Source: Thermomicrobium sp. 4228-Ro
GTDB taxonomy: Bacteria; Chloroflexota; Chloroflexia; Thermomicrobiales; Thermomicrobiaceae
Reading direction: 5' to 3'
DNA: 64,000 bases
Assembly (NCBI RefSeq): GCF_026241205.1
Contig: NZ_JAPFQM010000006.1
Coordinates: 496,001-560,000, forward strand
Both the position numbers and the translations under genes were made by a program. Numbering within the stretch: the stretch's first letter is position 1; each line of letters begins with the position of its first letter. Below are positions 53,866 through 62,284 of this stretch, one piece after another. The notes beneath the pieces were generated by a model. It worked only from the letters and a program-made list of their open reading frames with translations, had not been told where the DNA came from and ran no database searches.

Positions 53866-55416
53866 ATGCGGATCTACAACAACGTCAACGCGGTCAACGC
53901 GCAGCGCAACCTCTCGATCACCGGGTTCGCCCTGGCCAAGTCGATCGAGAAGCTCTCGAGCGGCTTGCGCATCAACCGGGCGGCCGACGACGCGGCTGGG
54001 CTCTCGATCTCCGAGAAGCTGCGGGCGCAGATCCGCGGTGTCCAGCAGGCGATGCGCAACGCCCAGGACGGCGTCTCGATGATCCAGACGGCCGAAGGTG
54101 CGCTCAACGAAGTGCACTCGATGCTCCAGCGCATGCGCGAGCTGGCCGTCCAGGCCGCGAACGACACGCTGACGACCGAGGACCGGGCAGCGATCAACAG
54201 CGAGCTGCAGAACCTGCAGCAGGAGATCAACGCGATCGCCAACCGCACGACGTTCAACGGGAAACTCCTCCTCACCGGTTCGCTGGCGACCAGCGTGGCG
54301 GGCACCTCGGCTTTCACGGTCGGGAGCCAGATCGGTGATCAAGGCTCGGTGACGAATATCACGATCAACGGGACAGTGGGCGACGGTACCTATACCATCA
54401 GCTACGACGAGACCACTAACCAGCTGGTGGCGACCGACGGATCGACAACTTATTACGCTTCGCTGCCGGCGGATAACGCCTACACGCCTCCTGGCCCGAC
54501 GAGCATCACTTTCGACGATGGATCGGGAAACGGCTTCACCCTGAACTTGAGCGGCGGTTTCCGCACTGCAGACTTGCTCGGGCGAGCGCTCGAAGGGCGG
54601 AGCATCACGGTGTCGAGCGGTGCCGTCGATGCGACGTCCGACCTTCGCGGTACGCCAGTCACGACGATCCAGACTGCACTCGGTCACGTGAGTGCGATCG
54701 ACGTGAGCGGGGCGCTGGCATCCGACACCTACACGTTCAGCTACAACGGGACGACGCAAGAGCTCACACTCACGCGTGGTTCGGACGGGGCTGGCCAGAC
54801 GCTCGCCGTACCGGCCTCAGTCGCTGCTGGTGGGCGGTTCACTCTCGACTTCGAAGCCCTGGGCGTCAAGGTAACCATCGAGACCACCACCGGCTTTGCG
54901 ACCAAGGACGATATCGGTTACGGGCTCGACCGGTATGTCTTGTCGACCTCGGGTAATGGCTCGGCTCACTTCCAGGTCGGTCCGAACAGCGGGCACTCCT
55001 ACCTGGTCGCCTTCAACCGCGTCCTGGTGGACAACAACAGCACCACTCCAGCGGAACTGCAGAACCTGTATAATAAACTCCAGGACTTCGCGGACCAGGT
55101 CGACAGCTCGCCGGGCACGAATGCCCAGCAGGTCCAGGCAGCCCAGGACCTCATCACGGCGATCGACGGAGCGATCAGCTACATCAACGACGTCCGGTCG
55201 CAACTCGGTGCGGCGCAGAACCGGCTCGAGCACACGATCGCCAACCTGGGCGTCCAGCACGAGAACCTGACCGCCTCGGAGAGCCGGATCCGCGACGTCG
55301 ACATGGCGGCGGAGATGGTCACCTTCACCCGCAACCAGATCCTCCAGCAGGCGGGCGTGGCCGTCCTGGCCCAGGCCAACGCGATGCCGCAGTCGGTCCT
55401 GCAGCTCCTGCGCTAG
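53866..55416 (+). CDS. fliC: Flagellin
   Basis: 516 aa; the ATG at 53866 follows AAGGGAGG. The D0/D1 N-terminus is canonical: MRIYNNVNAVNAQRNL, then IEKLSSGLRINRAADDAAGL, and AMRNAQDGVSMIQTAEGALN. The C-terminus is also canonical: LGAAQNRLEHTIANLGVQ, then ENLTASESRIRDVDMAAEMV and a final VAVLAQANAMPQSVLQLLR. The middle (~residues 140-400) is a beta-rich, Thr/Ser/Gly-rich surface domain (for example TVGDGTYTISYDETTNQL) repeated in style, giving a larger flagellin than minimal ones. No sigma-28 promoter of the usual form was seen upstream, where a repeat array ends. Confidence 0.96.
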   Translation: MRIYNNVNAVNAQRNLSITGFALAKSIEKLSSGLRINRAADDAAGLSISEKLRAQIRGVQQAMRNAQDGVSMIQTAEGALNEVHSMLQRMRELAVQAANDTLTTEDRAAINSELQNLQQEINAIANRTTFNGKLLLTGSLATSVAGTSAFTVGSQIGDQGSVTNITINGTVGDGTYTISYDETTNQLVATDGSTTYYASLPADNAYTPPGPTSITFDDGSGNGFTLNLSGGFRTADLLGRALEGRSITVSSGAVDATSDLRGTPVTTIQTALGHVSAIDVSGALASDTYTFSYNGTTQELTLTRGSDGAGQTLAVPASVAAGGRFTLDFEALGVKVTIETTTGFATKDDIGYGLDRYVLSTSGNGSAHFQVGPNSGHSYLVAFNRVLVDNNSTTPAELQNLYNKLQDFADQVDSSPGTNAQQVQAAQDLITAIDGAISYINDVRSQLGAAQNRLEHTIANLGVQHENLTASESRIRDVDMAAEMVTFTRNQILQQAGVAVLAQANAMPQSVLQLLR

Positions 55417-55432
55417 TCGAGCGCGCGCAGCA

Positions 55433-55460
55433 CGCCCCGGCCGGGTTTCCGGCCGGGGCG
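55433..55460 (+). terminator. Strong hairpin after flagellin
   Basis: CGCCCCGGCCGG and CCGGCCGGGGCG form a perfect 12-bp stem with a GTTT loop, 17 bp beyond the stop. It probably terminates or stabilises the flagellin transcript. The following TCCCCGTTTCC is only weakly T-rich. Confidence 0.75.
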
Positions 55461-55531
55461 TCCCCGTTTCCGGAGCGGCGCACGGCGGCACGCTCGGCTG
55501 AACGGGCCGACCTCGCCGACGAGGGATGAGC

Positions 55532-56161
55532 ATGGTGGCGAGCGATGGCAACCGAACAGTGGGGATGACGCGGAACGCGACGCTGGCCAGGCAGTTCGAT
55601 GCCGCAGCGGCCCGGTACCGTCTCGCGGCGCGGGTCGCCGGGCCAGCCCCGGCCCCGGTCGTCGCCAGCGCCGAGGTGGCGGTCGACCGCGCGCCCGATG
55701 GCCGGCCTGTGCGGGTGTGCGGTGCGCTGGCGATCCACGGTGTGACGACCTGGTTCGTGCTCGACCTCGCCAGCCAGCGCGTCACTGTCCGCGATGCGCG
55801 TGGCGGCAGCTGGGAAGGCCAGCTCGCGCACGCTCCCGAAGCGTTCCGGGCACTGGCAGCTCGATACGTCGGAACCGGGCAGCCGCGAGACGAGACGCCC
55901 ACGATCGAGCGGGCCGTCGTCGAGCGCGGCGGCGTGCGCCTGGCCGCCGCGCGGGCGCTCGCCGACCAGGGCGAGCGGACCGAACTCGTCCTGCGCGTCG
56001 ACGACAGCGAGCTCCTCGCGCGGATCCGCGCGACGCGCCTCGCGCTGGACTGGCAGTTCCTGGCACTCTCTTTCCTGCAGGGTCAGCGGGTCGAAGACGC
56101 GCTGACTCGCCTGGTCGCGACATCAGTCGCCGGTGTCTCCCGGCTGTCCGACCCCCGGTAG
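55532..56161 (+). CDS. Hypothetical protein downstream of flagellin
   Basis: 209 aa. The ATG at 55532 lies 6 bp after GAGGG; an in-frame ATG at 55526 is too close to it. The protein is soluble and alpha/beta. It has VRVCGALAIHGVTTWFVLDL in a likely beta sheet and helical regions LRVDDSELLARIRATRLAL and FLQGQRVEDALTRL. No signal peptide or known motif. Its position after flagellin suggests a flagellar accessory role such as a chaperone or glycosylation helper, but nothing in the sequence proves it. Confidence 0.6.
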   Translation: MVASDGNRTVGMTRNATLARQFDAAAARYRLAARVAGPAPAPVVASAEVAVDRAPDGRPVRVCGALAIHGVTTWFVLDLASQRVTVRDARGGSWEGQLAHAPEAFRALAARYVGTGQPRDETPTIERAVVERGGVRLAAARALADQGERTELVLRVDDSELLARIRATRLALDWQFLALSFLQGQRVEDALTRLVATSVAGVSRLSDPR

Positions 56162-57232
56162 GGGCGACCCGTGCGTTGTCCGGCCGCGCCGGAGGCGCGG
56201 GAATCGATCGGTGGTGCCACGGCACCCGTCCTGGACACCCCTCACCCCCGCCGCTGTCGCAGCACCCCACCGCATTTCTCCTGTAGGGGCGACGCGTGCG
56301 TTGCCCGGCCGCGCCGGAGGCGCGGGAATCGATCGGTGGTGCCACGGCACCCGTCCTGGACACCCCTCACCCCCGCCGCTGTCGCAGCACCCCCTCTCCC
56401 GCACCGCGCGGGAGAGGGGGTCGGGGGGTGAGGGGTGCCGCCCGGCTGCCGCCTCCGTCGACGCTGGACTGTGTGGGAACGGGTTCGGTTTTCCGGGCCT
56501 GACGGCCCGGCTGGGTCACGCACGCCTGACCCCTACAGGGGCAACGGTGGTGTGCGCGGTGGAGGTACACGATGCACAGGCGACCGTCAGGTACCAGGCG
56601 AACCCTGTCGGGGCGACGCGTGCGTCGCCCGGCCATGCCGGAAGCGCGGGTACGTGGTTCGTTCCCGGCCCTGGCGGGCCGGCCGGGTCACGCACGCGTG
56701 ACCCCTACAGGATCGACTGGTTTCCGAATGACTGGGATAGGTGGTACCGCATCGACCGCCGGGCCATCGCCCGCTATTCCCTTGTAGGGGCGACGCGTGC
56801 GTCGCCCAGCCGCGCCTGGCGGCACGGCAACGGGGTGTGGTTCCCGGGCCTGCCGGGCCGGCTGGGGCAGGCACGCCTGCCCCCTACACCGATCGACCGT
56901 GATCGGGAGGGCGCGGATCGGTGGTGTGCAGGCGCCCGTCGGCACTGCGTGTCGCCCGGTCGAACACCCCTCACCCCCGACTCGCTTCCGCTCGGCACCC
57001 CGTCCGCGTTCTCCCGGGAGGGGCGCGGCACGCCGCGCCGAACGGTGCGGGAACAGGGTTGATCCCCAGGCCTCGCGGCCCGGCTGGGTCAGGCACGCGT
57101 GACCCCGACAGGGGACGACGGTGGCCTATCGGGTGGCGGTCCGCGGTCGGTGGGCGAGCGCCCCCGGCCGGCTCCGTTTTCTTCGCAGGGGCGACGCGTG
57201 CGTCGCCCGGCCGCGCCAGAGGCGCGGGAACT
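56161..57232. repeat. Left arm of large inverted repeat flanking the che module
   Basis: The inner part, 56881-57232, is the reverse complement of 61095-61443 almost base for base. Further blocks (56161-56400, a CGTCGACGCTGGA block near 56453, a spacer block near 56540-56610 and 56710-56815) have inverted counterparts at 61480-61962. Block order is the same except that the GACTGGTTTCC block is displaced. All units belong to the hairpin family. No gene is supported. Confidence 0.85.
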
Positions 57233-57409
57233 CGCCGTGGCAGCACGGTGCCCGGCTCTTCTCTCCTCCGCGAACCGGGAACCGCTGGTCCTGCCGCCAT
57301 AGGAACGGTCGCAACCGGGATGCAGGACGAACCGGCTACCGACGCCGGTACCAGGTAGCCTCAAGATCGTCCTGCGTTCAGCCGTTGCTCTCGCATGAGG
57401 AGGGCGGGG

Positions 57410-59308
57410 ATGAACGAGGAACTTCTCAAGCGGGTCGGCGACAAGATCTTTCCGTGCCTGGGCTTCAGCCCGACCGAACTCCTCTGGCAGCGCCTGGCCC
57501 GCGTCGTGCAGCAGGAAGCGGGCCGGGCTGGAGCTGCCAGCGTGGAGGAGTTCCTCCAGCGTGCGCTGCGCGGCGAGCAGGCTGTCCTCGAGGCGATCTG
57601 CCAGGGATTGACGATCAACGAGACCTACTTCTTCCGGGAACCCAAGCATTTCGATGCGCTGGGCCAGCTCCTCCCCGAACTGGCCCAGCTGCAACAGCCG
57701 CTCCGCATCCTCTCCGCCGGTTGCTCGAGCGGGGAGGAGCCGTACTCGCTGGCGATGACCGCGCAGGACGTGCTCGGGCCACGCGGCCTGGCGTTCGAGG
57801 TGCTCGGGATCGACATCGACAGCCAGGCACTCGAGCGGGCCCGCAGAGGCTGCTACCGGCAGTGGTCGTTCCGTGACCAGGGGATGGAGCGGGCACGGTC
57901 ACACGTGGAACAGCGTGGCGAGCTCTGGTGCGTGCGCGAAGCGATCCGCCAGCGGGTGCGCTTCGAGCAGGTCAACCTCATCGAGCGTGTCCCGCCCGGC
58001 CCGTTCGCGGTGATCTTCTGCCGGAACACGCTCATGTACTTCACCAGCGAGCACCGCGCGGCGATCGTCCGCCAGTTCACCGAGACGCTGCTGCCGGGCG
58101 GAATCCTGGTTATCGGATCGGCGGAAACGCTCGAGAAGCCTCCGGCCGAACTCGAGCGCGTGTCGGTCGCTGGAGCGTACCTGTACCGCAAGAGGGAGCC
58201 GGTCGTGTCCAGGGCAGCCGATCCCGCCGAGCGGACGCGGGTGCTCCTCGTCAGTCGCACGCCGGTGAGCCGCGTCGCCATCCGGCAGGCACTGCGCCTG
58301 CTCCCCGCCATCGAACTGATCGGTGAAGTCCGCTCGATCGAAGAGGTGCGGGGGCGGCTCGAAGAGAACGGTACTGCGGTCGTGCTCCTGGACGCACTCG
58401 AAGACCAGGCTGTCATCGAGCGATTGGCTGTCCTGGAGGAGCGGCCGGTGGTCATCGTGACCCGACCGGGCCACCCGCACCTGCGTGGCGTGCCGGTCGT
58501 CGTGGTACCGGAGCTCGTGCCGGGAGCGTTGCGGCGCGTGGCGCCGGAAATCGGTGAGGCTGTGCAGGTCGCCCGCCAGCGCTTCTCGTCCCGTTCGCGC
58601 GCTGCAACGCCAGCACGGCCGGGAACCGGGTTTTTCGGTCGACAGACGACGGTGCCGACCGGTGCGCTCGCTGCCAACGGCCGGCAGGGTGCGCTGCCGC
58701 GGGGCGAGCCGCTGCGGCGACCAGCCGAACGGTTCCTCCTGATCGGCTCCTCGACCGGTGGGCCGGCGGTCGTCACCGACCTGGTCGCGGCGCTCCCGGC
58801 CGGGCTCGGGCTCGGCATCCTCGTCGTGCAGCACATGCCGCCGAACTTCACGCGCAGTTTCGCCGAGCGGCTGGCGCGGATCGGCCAGTACGCAGCGCGC
58901 GAGGCGGTGGACGGCGAGCTGCTCTGCGCCGATACGCTGCTCGTAGCACCAGGTGGACACAACCTGCTGCTCACCCGAGCGGGCCGGGTGCAGGTCGTGC
59001 CCCCCGAGCCGGGCGATATCTATGTCCCCAACGTCAACCGTGCCTTCGTGTCGGCGGCGCGGGCCGGGCTCGGCCAGCGAGTGATGGCGGTCGTCTTGAC
59101 CGGAATGGGTGACGACGGGGCGATCGGGATGGCGGAACTGGCGGCCGCCGGCGCCTACACCGTCGTGCAACGACCGGAGGAGGCGGTGGTAGCAGGAATG
59201 ATCGAGGCGGCACTGGCTCGCGGTGGGGTGCAGAAGGTGCTGCCGACTGCCGATATCCCCAGTGAGGTCGTGCAGTGGGCGCAGCGCGGGGCAGCAGTCC
59301 GCGGCTGA
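57410..59308 (+). CDS. CheR-CheB fusion with degenerate receiver linker
   Basis: 632 aa; the ATG at 57410 follows GAGGAGGG. Residues ~1-265 are the CheR methyltransferase: TINETYFFREPKHFDAL, AdoMet loop ILSAGCSSGEEPYSLAM, FCRNTLMYF. Residues ~275-400 look like a receiver domain without its acidic pair (VLLVSRTPVSRVAIRQAL), so phosphorylation is doubtful. Residues ~440-632 are the CheB esterase: GSSTGGP with catalytic Ser 448, VVQHMPPNFTRSFAERL with the His, and LTGMGDDGAIGM with the Asp. It would add and remove methyl groups on chemoreceptor glutamates. CheY, CheX-like and CheC-like genes follow in the same direction. Confidence 0.93.
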   Translation: MNEELLKRVGDKIFPCLGFSPTELLWQRLARVVQQEAGRAGAASVEEFLQRALRGEQAVLEAICQGLTINETYFFREPKHFDALGQLLPELAQLQQPLRILSAGCSSGEEPYSLAMTAQDVLGPRGLAFEVLGIDIDSQALERARRGCYRQWSFRDQGMERARSHVEQRGELWCVREAIRQRVRFEQVNLIERVPPGPFAVIFCRNTLMYFTSEHRAAIVRQFTETLLPGGILVIGSAETLEKPPAELERVSVAGAYLYRKREPVVSRAADPAERTRVLLVSRTPVSRVAIRQALRLLPAIELIGEVRSIEEVRGRLEENGTAVVLLDALEDQAVIERLAVLEERPVVIVTRPGHPHLRGVPVVVVPELVPGALRRVAPEIGEAVQVARQRFSSRSRAATPARPGTGFFGRQTTVPTGALAANGRQGALPRGEPLRRPAERFLLIGSSTGGPAVVTDLVAALPAGLGLGILVVQHMPPNFTRSFAERLARIGQYAAREAVDGELLCADTLLVAPGGHNLLLTRAGRVQVVPPEPGDIYVPNVNRAFVSAARAGLGQRVMAVVLTGMGDDGAIGMAELAAAGAYTVVQRPEEAVVAGMIEAALARGGVQKVLPTADIPSEVVQWAQRGAAVRG

Positions 59309-59342
59309 AGCGGAGCGAAGAAGCGAGCGGAGGGGGTCGACG

Positions 59343-59723
59343 ATGCTGAAAGTCCTCATCGCTGACGACTCGAAGATGATGCGGGTGATGCATGTGCGGT
59401 CGTTGCGCCAGGTGGGGTACGAGGTGGAGGCGACCGAGGCGAACAACGGCGAGGAAGCGCTGGCAGTGTTCGAGCCCGGGAAGTTCGACCTGGTGATCGT
59501 CGACTGGAACATGCCGGGCATGGACGGCGTGGAATTCGTGCGGGCGGCCCGCGAGAAGGAGCAAGGGACAGGGACGCACACACCGATCCTGATGATCACC
59601 AGCCAGAGCACGGAGGAGCAGATGCTCAAGGCGAAGGACGCGGGGGTCGATAACCTGCTCACGAAACCGGTGACGCCCGAGGCGCTCGGTGCGGCACTCG
59701 AGATGCTGCTGGCACGGGCGTGA
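59343..59723 (+). CDS. cheY: CheY-type response regulator
   Basis: 126 aa, single receiver domain. It has acidic pair D8-D9 (IADDSKMMR), phospho-acceptor D54 (VIVDWNMPGMDG), Thr/Ser switch in ILMITSQS and K108 (LLTKPVTPEAL). It should carry the signal to the flagellar switch. It sits 34 bp after the CheR-CheB gene, with a CheX-like phosphatase gene 32 bp behind it. Confidence 0.94.
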   Translation: MLKVLIADDSKMMRVMHVRSLRQVGYEVEATEANNGEEALAVFEPGKFDLVIVDWNMPGMDGVEFVRAAREKEQGTGTHTPILMITSQSTEEQMLKAKDAGVDNLLTKPVTPEALGAALEMLLARA

Positions 59724-59755
59724 CGGGCGGAGCAGGAGGAAGGAGAAGCGGTGTC

Positions 59756-60268
59756 GTGAGTCAGGCGATCTTGCAGGAGCTGACGACGAGCGGGCGCTTG
59801 GTCGAGTTCATCGGCAAGGCAGCGCAGGAGGCACTCGAACCGCTCTGTGGCGTACCGGTCGAGGTTCTCGGTGAAGCGGAGCTTCCCTGGGCACATCCCC
59901 CGGTCGGGATCGCGCTCGTGACCGTGGTGGATACCAGCGGCACCGGCTTCCAGGCAGTGGTCTGGCTGGGTGGAGCGCTCGAAGCGCTCGCTTCCCTCGC
60001 CGAGGTGTTGCTCGGCGAGCGACCCGATGGCGAGGACGAGATGCTCCAGGACGCCGTACGGGAACTCACGAATATCCTCGCTGGCCAGATGCAGCGACAC
60101 CTGGCGAGTGCTGGCTTGCAGATGGGCTTGGGGCTTCCGGTCTACGTTGGCGGAGCCAGAGCGCTGAATGTCGGTGCGAGCCTCTCGAGCGGCGCAGCAG
60201 TCCACGTGTGCGTCGGGTTGCCCGATCAGCCGGTGCTGAACGTCGGTTTCGCGGCGAAGGAGAGCTGA
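59756..60268 (+). CDS. cheX: CheX-like chemotaxis phosphatase
   Basis: 170 aa from the GTG at 59756, after AGGAGGAAGGAG. The CheX/CheC phosphatase motif is present: DAVRELTNILAGQMQRHL, with Glu and Asn spaced E-x2-N. The fold ends with PVYVGGARALNVGASL, then VHVCVGLPDQPVLNVGF. It should dephosphorylate CheY-P, with which it is directly adjacent. A CheC or FliY-type phosphatase is a less likely alternative. Confidence 0.78.
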   Translation: MSQAILQELTTSGRLVEFIGKAAQEALEPLCGVPVEVLGEAELPWAHPPVGIALVTVVDTSGTGFQAVVWLGGALEALASLAEVLLGERPDGEDEMLQDAVRELTNILAGQMQRHLASAGLQMGLGLPVYVGGARALNVGASLSSGAAVHVCVGLPDQPVLNVGFAAKES

Positions 60269-60287
60269 GAGCAGCGAGGAGCACACG

Positions 60288-61037
60288 ATGTCGGTCAAAG
60301 TCGCGCCGGTCTTCCCACCCTCGGCACCGCTGACCCGCAACCCGAAGGTGCCGCAAAAATACCGCCCGGTGCTCTGGGAACAGCACCTCTTGCCGACGGT
60401 GGCGGAGAACCTGTCGACGCTGCTCGGGATTTCGGTCGGCTTCCTGCCGGAGTCGATCGTGGGAGCGGTCTTCGATCCGGGCAAGTTCCCGGCGCAGTCG
60501 GGCTGGGCCCTGGCGCGGTTCCACATCCACCTGCAGGGCGAGCAGGTGCCGGCGTTTCTCCTGCAACCGCTCGCCGAAGCCTTGGACTGGGGTGCGATCG
60601 GGATGCGTCGTCCACCGGCGACTCGGGAGGCACCGGTTGTCAGCAAGGAGGGCGTGCAGCTCAGCGAGGCGCAGGAGATGGACCTCGCGGCCTATCACGA
60701 GGTGTGCAACGTCGTCACCTGCGGGGTGCTGGCGCGGGCCTGGCGCACCAAGCTGGAGCGGCCGCTCTCCATCCTGCTCGACGGCGTCGCGGCAGTCGTG
60801 CCGGCGCAGTTCCCGCCCGAGCTCACCCAAGGCAAGTGGCTCGTCCTGCAAGCGAGCTTCGGCTACAGCGAACGGCCGATGAAACCGGTCAAAGGGCAGC
60901 CGCCACAGTACGAGAAGCAGACGGTCTGGCTCTTCGTGGTACCGGAGGCGCTCGCTCTGAAAGCGTTGTGGGGTGCGCCGGACGGCAAGGAGAAGGACAA
61001 GACCGCCTGGCTGGTTTCGACCGGGCAGTGGAAGTGA
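60288..61037 (+). CDS. Divergent CheC/CheX-like protein of the che module
   Basis: 249 aa. The family is not obvious at first sight. Residues ~130-165 read MDLAAYHEVCNVVTCGVLAR, then AWRTKLERPLSIL. Glu and Asn in E-V-C-N are spaced as in the CheC/CheX phosphatase helix, followed by Pro 18 residues after Asn, as in CheC. The N-terminus (VAPVFPPSAPLTRNPKVPQ) is a proline-rich lead. The last ~60 residues are beta-rich. It lies 19 bp after the CheX-like gene, so it is part of the same operon. A second phosphatase or a FliN-related adaptor is inferred. Confidence 0.6.
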   Translation: MSVKVAPVFPPSAPLTRNPKVPQKYRPVLWEQHLLPTVAENLSTLLGISVGFLPESIVGAVFDPGKFPAQSGWALARFHIHLQGEQVPAFLLQPLAEALDWGAIGMRRPPATREAPVVSKEGVQLSEAQEMDLAAYHEVCNVVTCGVLARAWRTKLERPLSILLDGVAAVVPAQFPPELTQGKWLVLQASFGYSERPMKPVKGQPPQYEKQTVWLFVVPEALALKALWGAPDGKEKDKTAWLVSTGQWK

Positions 61038-61094
61038 CCGCTGACCGATCACGAGGCGCCGGAGGGGGTCAGGCAGGTCGGGAAACTTGCCGCG

Positions 61095-62110
61095 ATCCCG
61101 CGCCTCCGGCGCGGCCGGGCGCGGCACGCCGCGCCCCTACGAAGAAAACGGACCCGGCCGGGGGCGCTCGCCCACCGAGCGCGGACCGCCACCCGATAGG
61201 CCACCGTCGTCCCCGGTAGGGGTCACGCGTGCCTGACCCAGCCGGGCCGTCAGGCCCGGGGATCAACCCTGTTCCCGCACCGTTCGGCGCGGCGTGCCGC
61301 GCCCCTCCCGGGAGAACGCGGACGGGGTGCCGAGCGCGAGCGAGCCGGGGATGAGGGGTGTTCGACCGGGCGACACGCAGTGCCGACGGGCGCCTGCACA
61401 CCACCGATCCGCGCCCTCCCGATCACGGTCGATCGGCGTAGGGGTCAGGCGTGCCTGACCCGACGGGTCACGCGTGCGTGACCCGTCCGGTCCGCCAGGG
61501 CCGGGAACAGACCACGTACCCGCGCCTCCGGCGCGGCCGGACGACGCACGCCTCGCCCCTCCAGATTTCGGCTGGTACCCGACGGTCGCCTGTCCATCGT
61601 GTACCTGCACCGCGCACACCACCGTTGCCCCTGTAGGGGTCACGCGTGCGTGACCCGTCCGGCCCGGGAGGGCCGGGAAGCGTTCCCGTTCCCACACGAT
61701 CCAGCGTCGACGGAGGCGGCAGCCGGGCGGCACCCCTCACCCCCTGGCCCCCTCTCCCGCGCGGTGCGGGAGAGGGGTGCTGCGACAGCGGCGGGGGTGA
61801 GGGGTGTCCAGGACGGGTGCCGTGGCACCACCGATCGATTCCCGCGCCTCCGGCGCGGCTGGGCGACGCACGCGTCGCCCCGACAAAGGAATAGCGGGCG
61901 ATGGCCCGGCGGTCGATGCGGTACCACCTATCCCAGTCATTCGGAAACCAGTCGATCCTGTAGGGGTCACGCGTGCGTGACCCACCCGGCCGGTAGGGCC
62001 GGGAACGAACCACGTACCCGCGCCTCCGGCGCGGCTGGGCGCGGCACGCCTCGCCCCTACAAGGGAATAGCGGGCGACGCACGCGTCGCCCCGACAACGG
62101 ATGCTGGGCA
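61095..62110. repeat. Right arm of large inverted repeat flanking the che module
   Basis: 61095-61443 mirrors 56881-57232. Further outward lie the spacer block (61560-61625), a CTCTCCCGC palindrome (61750-61778), the copy of 56161-56266 at 61776-61880, and the GACTGGTTTCC block (61885-61962). At least two full hairpin elements are included. The region between 61038 and 62284 has no supported gene. Confidence 0.85.
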
Positions 62111-62284
62111 CGACGTGCCGCGCCCCGCTGTGCTCGCAGCGCGCCCGGTCACTCGCCCCAGGAAGGCGCTCAGAGGCAGCCTGACCAAGAAGTCCCGAAC
62201 CGGCCTGTGCCACTCAAGTGCTGGGCCGTTCCTTCCGAAACCTCGGAATGAGGCGTGAAAGCAGCGGGCGAAGGGGGTACCAGC

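Noticed and set aside
56133-57062. Open frame of about 310 codons inside the repeat array
   Set aside because: It runs through palindromic repeats in both orientations and repeats its own peptide phrases; it has no ribosome binding site.
61468-62097. Open frame of about 210 codons inside the right repeat arm
   Set aside because: It is the same repeat-derived peptide text as in the left arm and is not a gene.
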